A DNA stretch of 64,000 nt from Pseudomonas sp. BN411 (GCF_029871235.1 NZ_SSOM01000074.1:62001-126000); one strand, 5' to 3'; shown: positions 1 through 9,561, counted from the stretch's first letter. The notes: generated from the sequence alone by a model not told the origin. Program-made: numbers and translations.

Positions 1-440
1 ACAGAACCTTCGTCAGTATCCTTGGGCCAACGGTAATTAGGCCCCGGCCAAAACGGCATCGTAGTCGGTCAGCGCAGTAGGACGATGCGCTGCGGTACCA
101 CCGGACTATCGGAGGAAAGACGGAGCCTAAACGGGGAATTGATGCGATCCGGGGAACGTGGCAATCCCGACCACTCGCCTAACCAGCAACAACGGCGGCA
201 GGCTGCCCGCAAGGGAAGCTGATGGGTGTGGGGAATAGGAGGGTGCAAGAAGCGAATGGTCGCCCGTAATGGGGGACATATCGGCTGAAACATCGCCGGC
301 AGGGGCAACCCTGGCTGACGTGCACCTGGTCTACAGGTGCGATATCAACCGCTGATTCCAGCGTAACAACGACCCTAGGGGCGAACCGTCCCCTAGGGGG
401 CAGTCCGTCCTGAAGGTCTCATTACCAACAGGAGGACAGT

Positions 441-2174
441 ATGAAAACGACGCCAGCAACACCGGCGAAGTCTGCGTCCTTCGACGGGGGAGAGGAATGG
501 CACAGTCTCGACTGGGCCGAAATCCAAATCTCCGTTCGGAAAACGCAGCTGAAGATCGCGCAGGCAACTGGGGCGGGTAACTGGCGCAGGGTTAAACGCC
601 TGCAACGGTTACTGACCCACTCGTTTCATGGCCGCTGTTTAGCCGTGCGACGAGTCACGGAGAACCGGGGTCGCAAGACTCCGGGCGTAGATGGAGCAAC
701 ATGGGCAACGCCCAGCGCCAAGCTACGGGCTGTGATAAGTCTGTCCAAGAAAAGGGGATACAGGGCCCAACCGCTCCGGCGGGTGTGGATTCCCAAACCC
801 GGCAAGGCGGAAAAGCGACCGCTAGGCATCCCGACCATGTTGGATCGTGCCATGCAAGCGCTGTATCTACTTGCCCTAGAACCCGTCGTCGAAAGCACCA
901 GCGACCCGAGGAGTTATGGCTTCAGGCCAGATCGGGCAACTACCGACGCAATGGTGGAACTCTTCCATCTGTTGTCCACGCCGGTCGCTCCGACCTGGGT
1001 GATGGAAGGGGACATCAAAGGGTTCTTCGACAACATCAACCACGACTGGCTCATCAAAAACGTCCCCATGGACAAGATGATGCTCAGGAAATGGTTGAGG
1101 GCCGGGGTGGTTGACCGGAGACAATTCGCAGCCACGGAAGCCGGGACGCCACAAGGTGGGATCATCTCCCCCTGTCTGGCGAACGTCACTCTGAACGGCC
1201 TGGAAATCCAGCTGAAACGCCACTTGGCACGGAAGCTTGGGGTCAAAAAGGCCGAGAAGACGAAGGTTCAGGTAGTGAGGTATGCGGACGACTTTGTCAT
1301 CGCAGCTGACTCGAAAGAGCTACTGCAGGACGAGGTTCGGCCTTGGGTAGAACAATTCCTAGCTGTTCGAGGGGTTGAGCTTTCCAGGGAGAAAACGCAC
1401 ATCACGCACATCCTGGACGGATTCGACTTCCTAGGGTGGAACTTCAGGAAATACGTGCCGAAATCGCCCAGACGGAAGACCAAGCTGCTTATCAAGCCCT
1501 CTAGGAAGAACGTCTCGGCGTTTTACCGAAAAGTGAGCGAGATAGTAAGAAACAGCGGGGCACTGACGCAGGACGCCTTAATCGGCCAACTGAACCCGGT
1601 ACTGAAAGGGTGGTCGCAATACCACTCCCAGGTAGTGGCGAAACGTACCTTCAACACGCTAGACCACATGATCCACTGGCGAGTCTGGAGGTGGGCGAAG
1701 CGCAGGCACCCTAATAAGTCCGCCAAATGGATTAGGAAGAAGTACTTCCACTACATAGGCGGTCGAAGATGGGTGTTCGCGCATCCCTATAAAAGTGACA
1801 AAGGAAAATCCGGCTGCCGGCGGTTGTTTTTGCTGGCAAAGGTGGAAATCAAAAGGGGAAAACGTCTACCGCTGGCTTACCAGCCTTACGACGCGAAACA
1901 GGAGCTGAAATGGGAGGATCTGAGAGTCCAACGGATGCAGCACAAGCTGCAGTACCGGGGGCAAATCCTCAGGCTCTTCCGGAGACAGCGTGGGGTTTGC
2001 GCCCTATGCGGTCATGCGGTTAGCAAGGAAACCGGCTGGCACGACCACCACGTCATCCGACGAGTGGACGGCGGCTCGGACAGACTGAGCAACCGCGTAC
2101 TCCTACACCCCAACTGTCACTCGCTGATCCACAGTCGGCGACAAGAGGTAACTCTGCTCTACAGCGGCTTATAG
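441..2174 (+). CDS. ltrA: Group II intron-encoded reverse transcriptase/maturase (LtrA-type, with HNH endonuclease)
   Basis: This 577-residue multifunctional protein assists intron splicing and retrohoming. The N-terminal half is a reverse transcriptase domain; the catalytic box YADD is at residues 281-284, and the QGGIISP block precedes it by about 45 residues. The X/maturase domain follows (around residues 350-450, containing GWSQYHS). The C-terminus carries a zinc-type HNH endonuclease: CALC at 520-523, then DHHVIRR and a final HPNCHSLIH. All key residues are intact, so the protein looks functional for mobility. The start is the ATG after GGAGGAC. Codon use (many AAA, AGG and CTA codons) is less GC-biased than in the neighbouring genes, as expected for a mobile element. 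Confidence 0.95.
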   Translation: MKTTPATPAKSASFDGGEEWHSLDWAEIQISVRKTQLKIAQATGAGNWRRVKRLQRLLTHSFHGRCLAVRRVTENRGRKTPGVDGATWATPSAKLRAVISLSKKRGYRAQPLRRVWIPKPGKAEKRPLGIPTMLDRAMQALYLLALEPVVESTSDPRSYGFRPDRATTDAMVELFHLLSTPVAPTWVMEGDIKGFFDNINHDWLIKNVPMDKMMLRKWLRAGVVDRRQFAATEAGTPQGGIISPCLANVTLNGLEIQLKRHLARKLGVKKAEKTKVQVVRYADDFVIAADSKELLQDEVRPWVEQFLAVRGVELSREKTHITHILDGFDFLGWNFRKYVPKSPRRKTKLLIKPSRKNVSAFYRKVSEIVRNSGALTQDALIGQLNPVLKGWSQYHSQVVAKRTFNTLDHMIHWRVWRWAKRRHPNKSAKWIRKKYFHYIGGRRWVFAHPYKSDKGKSGCRRLFLLAKVEIKRGKRLPLAYQPYDAKQELKWEDLRVQRMQHKLQYRGQILRLFRRQRGVCALCGHAVSKETGWHDHHVIRRVDGGSDRLSNRVLLHPNCHSLIHSRRQEVTLLYSGL

Positions 2175-2237
2175 TGGTAAAGTCGCGCGCAACACTCCGT
2201 GCGTCACCGGTCGAGCTTCTTGACTTCATGTAGGCTT

Positions 2238-2271
2238 GAGCCGTGTGCGGCGAAAGTCGCACGCACGGTTC
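2238..2271 (+). ncRNA. Group II intron domain V catalytic hairpin
   Basis: A 34-nt hairpin begins GAGCCGTG and ends CACGGTTC, capped by a GAAA tetraloop (2252-2255). This is the canonical length and shape of bacterial domain V, the metal-binding catalytic core. The AGC triad expected at its base is present in GAGC. It is followed by domain VI at about 2275-2308. The intact structure implies the RNA can splice, which matters because the intron lies in front of ftsY. Confidence 0.85.
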
Positions 2272-2380
2272 TTAGGGGGCTCCGGACCAGATAATGGTCC
2301 GGGGCTACCCGACTTCCCGGGGCGGCGAAGCTGGCCGGCATAGAGCCAGCACGGCCGCTCCCTTGAGATGCATTCGACTC

Positions 2381-3826
2381 ATGTTTGGTTCCAACGACGA
2401 CAAGAAGGCTCCGGCCCAGGCCGGGGAAAAGAAATCCTTGTTCGGCTGGCTGCGCAAGAAGCCCCAGGAAGCCACTCCCGCCGCTCCGGCGGAGACGGTG
2501 GCCCCTGTCGAGGCTGATGCCCCGGCCGCACCTGCGCCCGCTCCCGAATCCGTTCCGGCTGCCCAGCCTGTAGCCGCGCCAGTGGTCGAGCAGGCCCCGG
2601 TGCCCGAGATTGCTCCTGCGCCAGTCGAAACGCCTGTTCCCGCTCCTGTTCCTGCTCCGGTTGTGGCAGAGGCCCCGGCACCCGCACCAGTCATTGCCGA
2701 GGCGCCGGTAGTCGCCGAGCCTGTTGCACCTGCACCTGCACCTGCACCTGCACCTGCACCTGCACCTGCACCTGCACCTGCACCTGTCGCCGAGCAGCCT
2801 GCTCCGGTGGCCGCCCCCGTTCCTGTTGCCGCACCTGTCGCCGAACCCGTATCCGAGCCCACACCGGCCCCCGTCGCCCAGCCGGAACCAGCCAAGGCCG
2901 GTTTCTTTGCTCGCCTCAAGCAGGGCCTGTCCAAGACCAGTGCCAGTCTCGGCGAGGGAATGGCCAGCCTGTTCCTCGGGCGCAAGGCCATCGACGACGA
3001 CCTGCTGGATGAAATCGAAACCCGCCTGCTGACCGCCGATGTCGGCGTGGAAGCCACCAGCGCCATCGTCCAGAGCCTGACCCAGAAGGTCGCACGCAAA
3101 CAGCTCGCCGACGCCGATGCCCTGTACAAGGCACTGCAGGACGAACTGGCCGCGCTGCTGCGTCCGGTCGAGCAGCCGCTGAAGATCGACAACGGCCACG
3201 CGCCCTACGTGATCCTCGTGGTCGGCGTGAACGGCGTCGGCAAGACCACCACCATCGGCAAGCTGGCCAAGAAGCTGCAGCTCGATGGCAAGAAGGTCAT
3301 GCTCGCTGCCGGCGACACCTTCCGTGCAGCCGCCGTGGAGCAGCTGCAGATCTGGGGCGAGCGCAACAACATCGCCGTGATCGCGCAGCACACCGGCGCC
3401 GACTCCGCTTCCGTGATCTTCGATGCCGTGCAGGCCGCCAAGGCCCGTGGCGTCGACGTGCTGATCGCCGACACCGCCGGCCGACTGCACACCAAGGACA
3501 ACCTTATGGAGGAGCTGAAGAAGGTTCGCCGCGTGATCGGCAAACTGGACGAGACCGCTCCCCACGAAGTGCTGCTGGTGCTGGATGCCGGCACCGGTCA
3601 GAACGCCATCAACCAGGCCAAGCAGTTCCACCAGGCGGTCAACCTGTCCGGCCTGGCGCTGACCAAACTGGACGGCACCGCCAAGGGCGGGGTGATCTTC
3701 GCCCTGGCCAAGCAGTTCAGCCTGCCGATCCGCTACATAGGTGTGGGTGAAGGCATCGACGATTTGCGTACCTTCGAAGCCGACGCCTTCGTGAAGGCCC
3801 TCTTCGCTGAGCGGGAGTCCGCATGA
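2381..3826 (+). CDS. ftsY: Signal recognition particle receptor FtsY
   Basis: GTPase receptor that docks the ribosome-SRP complex at the inner membrane for co-translational insertion. The 481-residue protein starts [10 protein letters not shown] basic patch ([12 protein letters not shown]) is followed by a long Ala/Pro/Val/Glu-rich linker (about residues 25-170) containing a perfect hexanucleotide repeat. The NG domain follows, with a [15 protein letters not shown] helix, P-loop [15 protein letters not shown], and the [10 protein letters not shown] guanine-specificity motif. An in-frame upstream extension into the intron 3' region is rejected because homologues begin at MFG. The stop overlaps the ftsE start by 4 nt (ATGA), so translation is probably coupled. 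The nearest upstream feature is the group II intron, so transcription must either originate within or read through the intron, or start in the 67-bp gap. Confidence 0.97.
   Translation: MFGSNDDKKAPAQAGEKKSLFGWLRKKPQEATPAAPAETVAPVEADAPAAPAPAPESVPAAQPVAAPVVEQAPVPEIAPAPVETPVPAPVPAPVVAEAPAPAPVIAEAPVVAEPVAPAPAPAPAPAPAPAPAPAPVAEQPAPVAAPVPVAAPVAEPVSEPTPAPVAQPEPAKAGFFARLKQGLSKTSASLGEGMASLFLGRKAIDDDLLDEIETRLLTADVGVEATSAIVQSLTQKVARKQLADADALYKALQDELAALLRPVEQPLKIDNGHAPYVILVVGVNGVGKTTTIGKLAKKLQLDGKKVMLAAGDTFRAAAVEQLQIWGERNNIAVIAQHTGADSASVIFDAVQAAKARGVDVLIADTAGRLHTKDNLMEELKKVRRVIGKLDETAPHEVLLVLDAGTGQNAINQAKQFHQAVNLSGLALTKLDGTAKGGVIFALAKQFSLPIRYIGVGEGIDDLRTFEADAFVKALFAERESA
2726..2785 (+). repeat. Perfect hexanucleotide microsatellite (GCACCT)x10 inside ftsY
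   Basis: Ten uninterrupted copies of GCACCT encode an alternating Ala-Pro run in the FtsY linker. The unit length is a multiple of three, so copy-number slippage would change linker length without breaking the frame. Confidence 0.95.
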
Positions 3827-4491
3827 TTCGATTCGAGCAGGTCGGCAAGCGCTATCCAAACGGCCATGTCGGCCTGCACGAACTGAGCTTCCGCGTACGC
3901 CGCGGCGAGTTCCTCTTCGTCACCGGCCACTCCGGTGCCGGCAAGAGCACCCTGTTGCGCCTGCTGCTGGCGATGGAGCGTCCTACCACCGGCAAGCTGC
4001 TACTGGCCGGGCAGGACCTCTCGACGATCACCAATTCGCAGATCCCTTTCCTGCGTCGCCAGATCGGCGTGGTGTTCCAGAATCACCAGCTGCTGTTCGA
4101 CCGCAGCGTGTTCGACAACGTCGCCTTGCCGCTGCAGATCCATGGCCTGTCCAAGGCGGAGATCGCCAAGCGCGTGAGCGTGGCGCTGGAGCGGGTTTCC
4201 CTGGCGGACAAGGCCGAGCTCTACCCGGCCGACCTGTCCACCGGCCAACAGCAGCGCGTCGGCATCGCCCGCGCCGTGGTTCATCGCCCGGCCCTGCTGC
4301 TGGCGGACGAACCCACCGGTAACCTGGACCCGCGCCTGGCCGCCGAGATCATGGGCGTATTCGAGGACATCAATCGCTTGGGCACCACAGTGCTGATCGC
4401 CAGCCACGACCTGGCGCTGATCGCGCGCATGCGCCATCGCCTGCTCACCCTGCAACGCGGTCGCTTGATCGGTGATGGGGAGGCTGTCTGA
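3823..4491 (+). CDS. ftsE: Cell-division ABC transporter ATP-binding protein FtsE
   Basis: Cytoplasmic ATPase of the FtsEX complex, which links divisome assembly at FtsZ to activation of periplasmic peptidoglycan amidases. The 222-residue protein has every ABC motif: Walker A GHSGAGKST near residue 37, Q-loop in VVFQNHQLL, signature LSTGQQQRV, and Walker B LLLADEPTGNLD followed by the switch His in ASHDL. The length is normal for the family. Its start overlaps the ftsY stop and its stop overlaps the ftsX start (TGATG), giving a tightly coupled three-gene unit. Confidence 0.97.
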   Translation: MIRFEQVGKRYPNGHVGLHELSFRVRRGEFLFVTGHSGAGKSTLLRLLLAMERPTTGKLLLAGQDLSTITNSQIPFLRRQIGVVFQNHQLLFDRSVFDNVALPLQIHGLSKAEIAKRVSVALERVSLADKAELYPADLSTGQQQRVGIARAVVHRPALLLADEPTGNLDPRLAAEIMGVFEDINRLGTTVLIASHDLALIARMRHRLLTLQRGRLIGDGEAV

Positions 4492-5510
4492 TGAGCGCCA
4501 AACAGATGCCGCCGCCGAAGCCCGCCGAGCGTGTGGGGGCTTCGCCCCGCCACGTCGAGTCGCCGGAGAAGGGTGACGACGGCCCGGATTTCCGCACCCT
4601 GCTGCACGCCTGGCTGGAAAGCCATCGCGCCAGTCTGGTGGACAGCCTGCGCCGCCTGGGCCGCCAGCCCGTTGGCAGCTTCTTCACCTGCCTGGTGATG
4701 GCCATCGCCCTCAGCCTGCCCATGGGCCTGTCCCTGCTGCTCAGCAACGTCGAGCGTCTGGGCGGTTCCTGGCAGCGCGCGGCACAGATTTCCCTGTTCA
4801 TGAAGATGGACGCCAGCGAATCCCAGGGGCAGAAACTGCGCGACGAGATCGCCGGCATGCCCGACGTCGCCGAGGCAGAGTGGATCAGCCGCGAGCAGGC
4901 CCTGGCCGAACTGCAACAGCAGTCAGGCCTTGGGGAAGCGCTCAAGGAACTGCCCCAGAACCCGCTGCCGGGCGTGGTCCTGGTAACGCCCAAGGAAGTC
5001 GACAAGGCGGGACTGGAAGCGCTGCGCCAGCGTCTCTCCGAAATGCCGGGTATCGAGCAGGCGCAACTGGACCTGGTCTGGGTCGAGCGACTGTCGGCCA
5101 TCCTCAAGCTGGGCGAGCGTTTCGTCTTCGGCCTGGCGGTTCTGCTGATCCTGGCGCTGCTGCTGGTGATCGGTAATACCATTCGTCTGCATATCGAGAA
5201 CCGTCGCACCGAGATCGAAGTAATCAAGCTGGTGGGCGGGACCGATAGCTACGTGCGCCGTCCTTTCCTTTATATGGGCGCACTCTATGGCACCGGCGCC
5301 GGCCTGCTGGCCTGGCTGGTGCTGGCCTACGGCCTGGACTGGCTGAACGACGCCGTGGTGCGTCTGGCCGGCCTCTACGGCAGTGATTTCGCCCTGGCGG
5401 GCGTGCCATTAGCCGATGGTCTATCCCTGCTTCTGGGCGCCGTCCTGCTGGGCTACATTGGCGCCTGGCTGGCCGTCGCCCGTCATCTCAGTGAGCTGGC
5501 GCCGCGTTAG
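4491..5510 (+). CDS. ftsX: Cell-division ABC transporter permease FtsX
   Basis: Membrane partner of FtsE that transmits ATP hydrolysis to periplasmic murein hydrolase activators. The 339-residue protein has a Pro-rich cytoplasmic N-terminus (about residues 1-60), a first membrane segment near 70-90 ([20 protein letters not shown]), a periplasmic loop of about 115 residues, and three more hydrophobic segments (around 210-230, 257-280 and 300-330). The last ones flank the conserved [21 protein letters not shown] region. This is standard FtsX topology. The single-base overlap with ftsE indicates coupled translation. Confidence 0.96.
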   Translation: MSAKQMPPPKPAERVGASPRHVESPEKGDDGPDFRTLLHAWLESHRASLVDSLRRLGRQPVGSFFTCLVMAIALSLPMGLSLLLSNVERLGGSWQRAAQISLFMKMDASESQGQKLRDEIAGMPDVAEAEWISREQALAELQQQSGLGEALKELPQNPLPGVVLVTPKEVDKAGLEALRQRLSEMPGIEQAQLDLVWVERLSAILKLGERFVFGLAVLLILALLLVIGNTIRLHIENRRTEIEVIKLVGGTDSYVRRPFLYMGALYGTGAGLLAWLVLAYGLDWLNDAVVRLAGLYGSDFALAGVPLADGLSLLLGAVLLGYIGAWLAVARHLSELAPR

Positions 5511-5538
5511 AATCCATCGTTTTTCGCGGGTGCTGCGA

Positions 5539-5564
5539 GGGGTGTAAGGAAACTTTTACACCCC
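5539..5564 (+). terminator. Hairpin between ftsX and rpoH
   Basis: A perfect 9-bp stem (GGGGTGTAA at 5539-5547 with TTACACCCC at 5556-5564) with an 8-nt loop lies 29 nt after the ftsX stop. No U-tract follows, so it is either a weak or attenuating terminator or an mRNA 3' stabiliser. It directly abuts the predicted rpoH promoter. Confidence 0.5.
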
Positions 5565-5565
5565 C

Positions 5566-5593
5566 TTGCAGTCATATAGGCCAGTGCTACACT
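5566..5593 (+). promoter_or_regulatory. Predicted sigma-70-type promoter of rpoH
   Basis: TTGCAG (5566-5571) and TACACT (5588-5593) are separated by 16 nt and lie about 30 nt before the rpoH start codon. Five of six bases match consensus in the -10 (TATAAT with two substitutions is the stricter count). A separate promoter fits with rpoH being transcribed independently of ftsYEX in related bacteria. Prediction only. Confidence 0.55.
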
Positions 5594-5623
5594 GCGCGAG
5601 CTTTAGTGAATCGGAGGATTCGC

Positions 5624-6478
<855 letters not shown>

Positions 6479-6495
6479 TGCTGAAACCCGGAAAA

Positions 6496-6519
6496 GCCGC
6501 ACTTTGGTGCGGCTTTTTT
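6496..6519 (+). terminator. Rho-independent terminator of rpoH
   Basis: GCCGCAC (6496-6502) pairs with GTGCGGC (6507-6513) around a 4-nt loop, preceded by AAAA and followed by six T. It begins 18 nt after the rpoH stop codon. Confidence 0.9.
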
Positions 6520-6538
6520 CTGTCTGGAGAAAACCGCC

Positions 6539-7141
6539 ATGCCCATGCCGTCCCTGCGTACCAGCCACTGGCTGCTGTTCGCCTCGGTCGCCGTGCTGTT
6601 CTTTTCCCTGGCGCTGTGGATGAGCAAGCAGTCCGATCGCGCGGAGCCGCTGCCCTGGCTGGTGGATTGGCAGGAGTCGGTGATCGTGCCCATGGCCGAC
6701 GGTGACCTGCCCCTGGAGAAATTGGCCGAGTTGGCGCCCGGTGAGCTCTGGTTGCAGCCGCGTGCGGAAGGACCGCGCCTGATTTATCGCTCGGAACAGG
6801 AGCGGGACGAAGGTACCTGGCGCCTGGAGGCCGAGCTGGAGCTAAGCGATGGCGAGCGTGACAGCCTGTCCAAGGCCTTGGGCAAGGGCACCGACGAGCA
6901 GCCGCTGAGTGGCGAGATGCTCGATCAATTGTCAGGGCATCGGGTGGCGGTGCTGAACATGGTGCCCATGGGAGAAGTGTCGGCCGCACGCCTGGCTACG
7001 AGCATCGGGCCGCCTCGTCTGCGTCTGCGTACCGGTGAGGGCGAGGCGTGGATCTACCCCCAGCAGGGGCTGAGCGCGCACCTGTTGGAAGGCAAGATAC
7101 AGCTCCTGCACCTGGTGCCCCGCGAGGCAATGAAGCACTGA
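6539..7141 (+). CDS. Conserved membrane-anchored protein of unknown function
   Basis: A 200-residue protein with one N-terminal hydrophobic helix (residues 10-27, HWLLFASVAVLFFSLALW) that probably acts as an uncleaved signal anchor. A roughly 170-residue charged, Glu-rich periplasmic part follows. I recognise no enzymatic motif. It occupies the position between rpoH and mtgA where other pseudomonads carry a hypothetical gene, so it is probably a lineage-specific conserved protein. A GGAGA ribosome site precedes the ATG, which lies 20 nt after the rpoH terminator; it may depend on read-through or a promoter inside rpoH. Function unknown. Confidence 0.8.
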   Translation: MPMPSLRTSHWLLFASVAVLFFSLALWMSKQSDRAEPLPWLVDWQESVIVPMADGDLPLEKLAELAPGELWLQPRAEGPRLIYRSEQERDEGTWRLEAELELSDGERDSLSKALGKGTDEQPLSGEMLDQLSGHRVAVLNMVPMGEVSAARLATSIGPPRLRLRTGEGEAWIYPQQGLSAHLLEGKIQLLHLVPREAMKH

Positions 7142-7167
7142 ACGGTGGAGGGCAGGGCCGCGGCCCT

Positions 7168-7230
7168 GTAGGAGCGAGCTTGCTCGCGAAGTGGGGCGGC
7201 ACGTTTCTTCGCCAGCAAGCTGGCTCCTAC
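7168..7230. repeat. REP doublet (inverted pair)
   Basis: Two arms of the common Pseudomonas REP family face each other: GTAGGAGCGAGCTTGCTCGC at 7168-7187 and its degenerate inverse ending CAAGCTGGCTCCTAC at 7216-7230, separated by about 15 nt. The pair fills the gap between convergent genes (stops at 7141 and 7233) and may act as a bidirectional 3' mRNA boundary. Confidence 0.85.
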
Positions 7231-7232
7231 GG

Positions 7233-7925
7233 TCAGAGCTGTTGCAGGTAGCTGCTGCCGCCGAGCTGGCTCATTTGCCGGCGAATCCAGCCGGCGCGAG
7301 TCGCGACGTAACCACTGGGACGCGAAGGGCTCCATTTGCGCGGGTTGGGCAGCACCGCCGCCAGCAGGGCCGCCTGCTGACGTGACAGTCGCGCGGCCGG
7401 CACGCCGAAGTGTTGGCGCGCTGCTGCGTCGGCGCCAAACACGCCATTACCCCACTCGACGCTGTTCAGGTAGACCTCAAGGATGCGGTGCTTGGGCCAG
7501 AACAGCTCGATCAGGCCGGTGAACCAGACTTCCAGCCCCTTGCGGACCCAGTTGCGGCCGGACCAGAGGAACAGATTCTTCGCTACCTGCTGGCTCAGGG
7601 TGCTGGCGCCACGGATCGAGCCGCCGCGCTCGTTGTGTGCTATGGCCTTGCGGATCGCGGGGATGTCAAAGCCCCAGTGTTCGGCAAACTTCTGGTCTTC
7701 GGCGGCGATCACCGCGATCTTCAGGTCATCCGGCAGCTCATCCCAGGACACCCAGTCGCGCTTGATGTCGATGGGCTTGCCGTCGATCCATGACTCGATC
7801 TTGCGTTCCACCATGACCATCGAGCCCGGCGTCGGCACCCAGCGGAACAGAATCACCAGCAATACGGACGCCGCCGCGAACCAGAGCAGCAGTTTGAACA
7901 GGCGGCGGCGAATGGTGCGGAACAT
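7233..7925 (-). CDS. mtgA: Monofunctional biosynthetic peptidoglycan transglycosylase MtgA
   Basis: Polymerises lipid II into glycan strands without a transpeptidase domain. The 230-residue protein starts MFRTIRRRLFK and has one membrane anchor (about residues 9-27). It then carries the GT51 motifs: EDQKFAEHWGFD with the catalytic Glu, RGGSIRGASTLSQQ, KNLFLW, and a later RKGLEVWF/LEVYLNSVEWG block. Size and motif order match the family. The reading frame stays open upstream of MFRT, but the added residues are not homologous and would overlap the divergent DUF423 gene. Confidence 0.95.
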   Translation of the reverse strand: MFRTIRRRLFKLLLWFAAASVLLVILFRWVPTPGSMVMVERKIESWIDGKPIDIKRDWVSWDELPDDLKIAVIAAEDQKFAEHWGFDIPAIRKAIAHNERGGSIRGASTLSQQVAKNLFLWSGRNWVRKGLEVWFTGLIELFWPKHRILEVYLNSVEWGNGVFGADAAARQHFGVPAARLSRQQAALLAAVLPNPRKWSPSRPSGYVATRAGWIRRQMSQLGGSSYLQQL

Positions 7926-7991
7926 GCTGGGTTGGCCCGGGGAAATTTGCGCGCCATTATAGCGGCCGTCCGTCTTCTGTCTGGAGTCCCC

Positions 7992-8369
7992 ATGGCGCGC
8001 CTTTTCCTGTTGTTGTCCGCATTCGCCGGTTTCACCGGGGTGGCCCTTGGCGCCTTTGCCGCCCACGGCCTGAAGAGCAAGCTGTCGCCCGAGTACCTGG
8101 CCGTGTTCCAGACCGGCACGCACTACCAGCTCATCCATGCCCTGGCCCTGTTCGGCGTGGCTCTGTTGGCGCTCCACATTCCCGGGAGGCTGGTGAACCT
8201 GGCGGGCGGCTTCTTCGTCCTCGGTATCCTGCTGTTCTCCGGGAGTCTCTACCTGCTGACCCTCAGCGGCATCGGCAAGCTCGGCATCATCACTCCCTTC
8301 GGCGGCCTGGCGTTCCTCGCCGGCTGGCTGTGCCTGGGACTGGCCGCCTGGAATACCGTTCCGCGCTAA
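7992..8369 (+). CDS. DUF423 family inner-membrane protein
   Basis: A small 125-residue polytopic membrane protein with about four hydrophobic helices. It has the family-typical AFAAHGLKSKLSPEYLAVFQTGTHYQLIHALAL stretch (shown here as its key region, residues 22-54) and a C-terminal PFGGLAFLAGWLCL helix. Function of the family is not established. The ATG at 7992, preceded by GGAG, is preferred over an in-frame GTG/ATG about 60 nt upstream. It diverges from mtgA with only 66 bp between the starts. Confidence 0.88.
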   Translation: MARLFLLLSAFAGFTGVALGAFAAHGLKSKLSPEYLAVFQTGTHYQLIHALALFGVALLALHIPGRLVNLAGGFFVLGILLFSGSLYLLTLSGIGKLGIITPFGGLAFLAGWLCLGLAAWNTVPR

Positions 8370-8414
8370 CTTGACCGTGGCGTCAAATTGCGGGACGAAT
8401 GGCGCCCTTTTGCC

Positions 8415-8443
8415 TTGGTGCCGCGAGGCTATCGGGCTAGAAT
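8415..8443 (+). promoter_or_regulatory. Predicted promoter upstream of thiS
   Basis: TTGGTG (8415-8420), a 17-nt spacer and TAGAAT (8438-8443) lie 33 nt before the thiS start codon. I see no TPP riboswitch sequence in the 107-bp gap, so thiamine control of this unit is not apparent from the sequence. Confidence 0.55.
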
Positions 8444-8476
8444 GCCGTCCCCTTTTCCAGTTGTGACTGATCCGTC

Positions 8477-8677
8477 ATGCGCATTCAGTTGAACGGCGAA
8501 TCCTTAGAGCTTCCCGATGGCCACACCGTCGCGGACCTCCTTTCCCGCCTGGACCTGGCCGGCCGCCGCGTCGCGGTCGAGCTCAATCTCGATATCGTGC
8601 CGCGCAGCCAGCACGCCGCCACCGCCCTGCGCGAAGGCGACCGCGTCGAGGTGGTCCACGCCATAGGCGGCGGCTAG
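8477..8677 (+). CDS. thiS: Sulfur carrier protein ThiS
   Basis: A 66-residue ubiquitin-fold protein that carries a C-terminal thiocarboxylate and donates sulfur to the thiazole ring of thiamine. It has the expected ending AIGGG with the essential C-terminal Gly-Gly and the conserved core [12 protein letters not shown]. It lies 89 bp upstream of its partner thiG, in the same orientation. Confidence 0.95.
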   Translation: MRIQLNGESLELPDGHTVADLLSRLDLAGRRVAVELNLDIVPRSQHAATALREGDRVEVVHAIGGG

Positions 8678-8766
8678 TAGCGCGGGTTTCGAACCTGCCC
8701 AGTCGCCCCATCCGCAGCACCTGTTCCGCGTATCAAGCAATTTCCTCTGCCCGCCAGGAGTCCAGC

Positions 8767-9561
8767 ATGAGCCAAACGCCGATCGACAAGCCCTTCACCC
8801 TCGCGGGCCGCACCTATCAGTCGCGTCTGTTGGTGGGCACTGGCAAGTACAAGGACCTCGAAGAAACCCGCGTGGCTATCGAGGCTTCCGGCGCCGAGAT
8901 CGTCACCGTCGCAGTGCGCCGCACCAACATCGGCCAGAACCCGGGTGAGCCGAACCTGCTGGACGTGATCTCCCCGGACAAGTACACCATCCTGCCGAAC
9001 ACCGCCGGCTGCTATAACGCCGAAGAGGCCGTGCGCACCTGCCGCCTCGCCCGCGAGCTGCTGGATGGTCACAACCTGGTCAAGCTGGAAGTGCTGGCGG
9101 ACCAGAAGACCCTCTTCCCCAACGTCGTCGAAACCATCAAGGCCGCCGAGCAACTGGTCAAGGACGGCTTCGACGTGATGGTCTACACCAGCGACGACCC
9201 CATCATCGCCCGCCAACTGGCAGAAATCGGCTGCATCGCCGTGATGCCCCTGGCTGGCCTGATCGGCTCGGGCATGGGCATCTGCAACCCCTGGAACCTG
9301 CGCATCATCCTCGAAGAAGCCAAGGTTCCGGTGCTGGTGGATGCCGGTGTGGGCACCGCCTCCGACGCCACCATCGCCATGGAGCTAGGCTGCGAGGCCG
9401 TGTTGATGAACACCGCCATCGCCCACGCGCAGAACCCGGTAATGATGGCCGAGGCCATGAAACACGCCATCGTCGCCGGCCGCCTCGCCTACCTGGCCGG
9501 GCGTATGCCGCGCAAGCTCTACGCCAGCGCATCCTCGCCGCTGGATGGTCTGATCCGCTGA
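8767..9561 (+). CDS. thiG: Thiazole synthase ThiG
   Basis: A 264-residue TIM-barrel enzyme that condenses 1-deoxy-D-xylulose 5-phosphate, ThiS-thiocarboxylate and dehydroglycine into the thiazole phosphate of thiamine. Family features include LLVGTGKY near the N-terminus, VKLEVL with the Schiff-base Lys in the middle, [14 protein letters not shown], and the phosphate-binding [17 protein letters not shown]. Length is normal. The ribosome site AGGAG is 6 nt before the ATG. It is probably co-transcribed with thiS. Confidence 0.97.
   Translation: MSQTPIDKPFTLAGRTYQSRLLVGTGKYKDLEETRVAIEASGAEIVTVAVRRTNIGQNPGEPNLLDVISPDKYTILPNTAGCYNAEEAVRTCRLARELLDGHNLVKLEVLADQKTLFPNVVETIKAAEQLVKDGFDVMVYTSDDPIIARQLAEIGCIAVMPLAGLIGSGMGICNPWNLRIILEEAKVPVLVDAGVGTASDATIAMELGCEAVLMNTAIAHAQNPVMMAEAMKHAIVAGRLAYLAGRMPRKLYASASSPLDGLIR

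Larger units (their letters stand above)
1..2313 (+). mobile_element. Group II intron, 3' part (5' end lies left of the window)
   Basis: A ribozyme-type retroelement surrounds the maturase gene at 441-2174. Positions 1-440 are non-coding, hairpin-rich sequence of the kind expected for intron domains I-IV, with no good protein-coding frame. Downstream of the maturase is a 34-nt domain V hairpin (2238-2271), then a domain VI-like stem (GGACCA at 2284-2289 pairing with TGGTCC at 2295-2300) and an end of the form CTACCCGAC at about 2305-2313, fitting the usual purine-A-pyrimidine 3' boundary. No GTGCG-type 5' boundary is visible near position 1, so the element starts outside the window. The insertion lies 67 bp upstream of the ftsY start codon and in the same direction. 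The exact 3' boundary is inferred from the domain VI position and could be off by a few bases. Confidence 0.85.

Noticed and set aside
2726-2785. Possible CRISPR or protein-binding repeat array
   Set aside because: Unit is 6 bp with no spacers and lies within the ftsY coding frame; it is a microsatellite.
2204-3859. Very long open frame antisense to ftsY (about 550 codons)
   Set aside because: It arises from GC-rich codon bias and the GCACCT repeat; its protein is low-complexity (Gly/Arg/Cys runs) and ftsY on the other strand is unambiguous.
8370-8476. TPP (thi-box) riboswitch upstream of thiS
   Set aside because: No CTGAGA-type core or ACCTGATC motif is present; only a promoter-like pair is seen.
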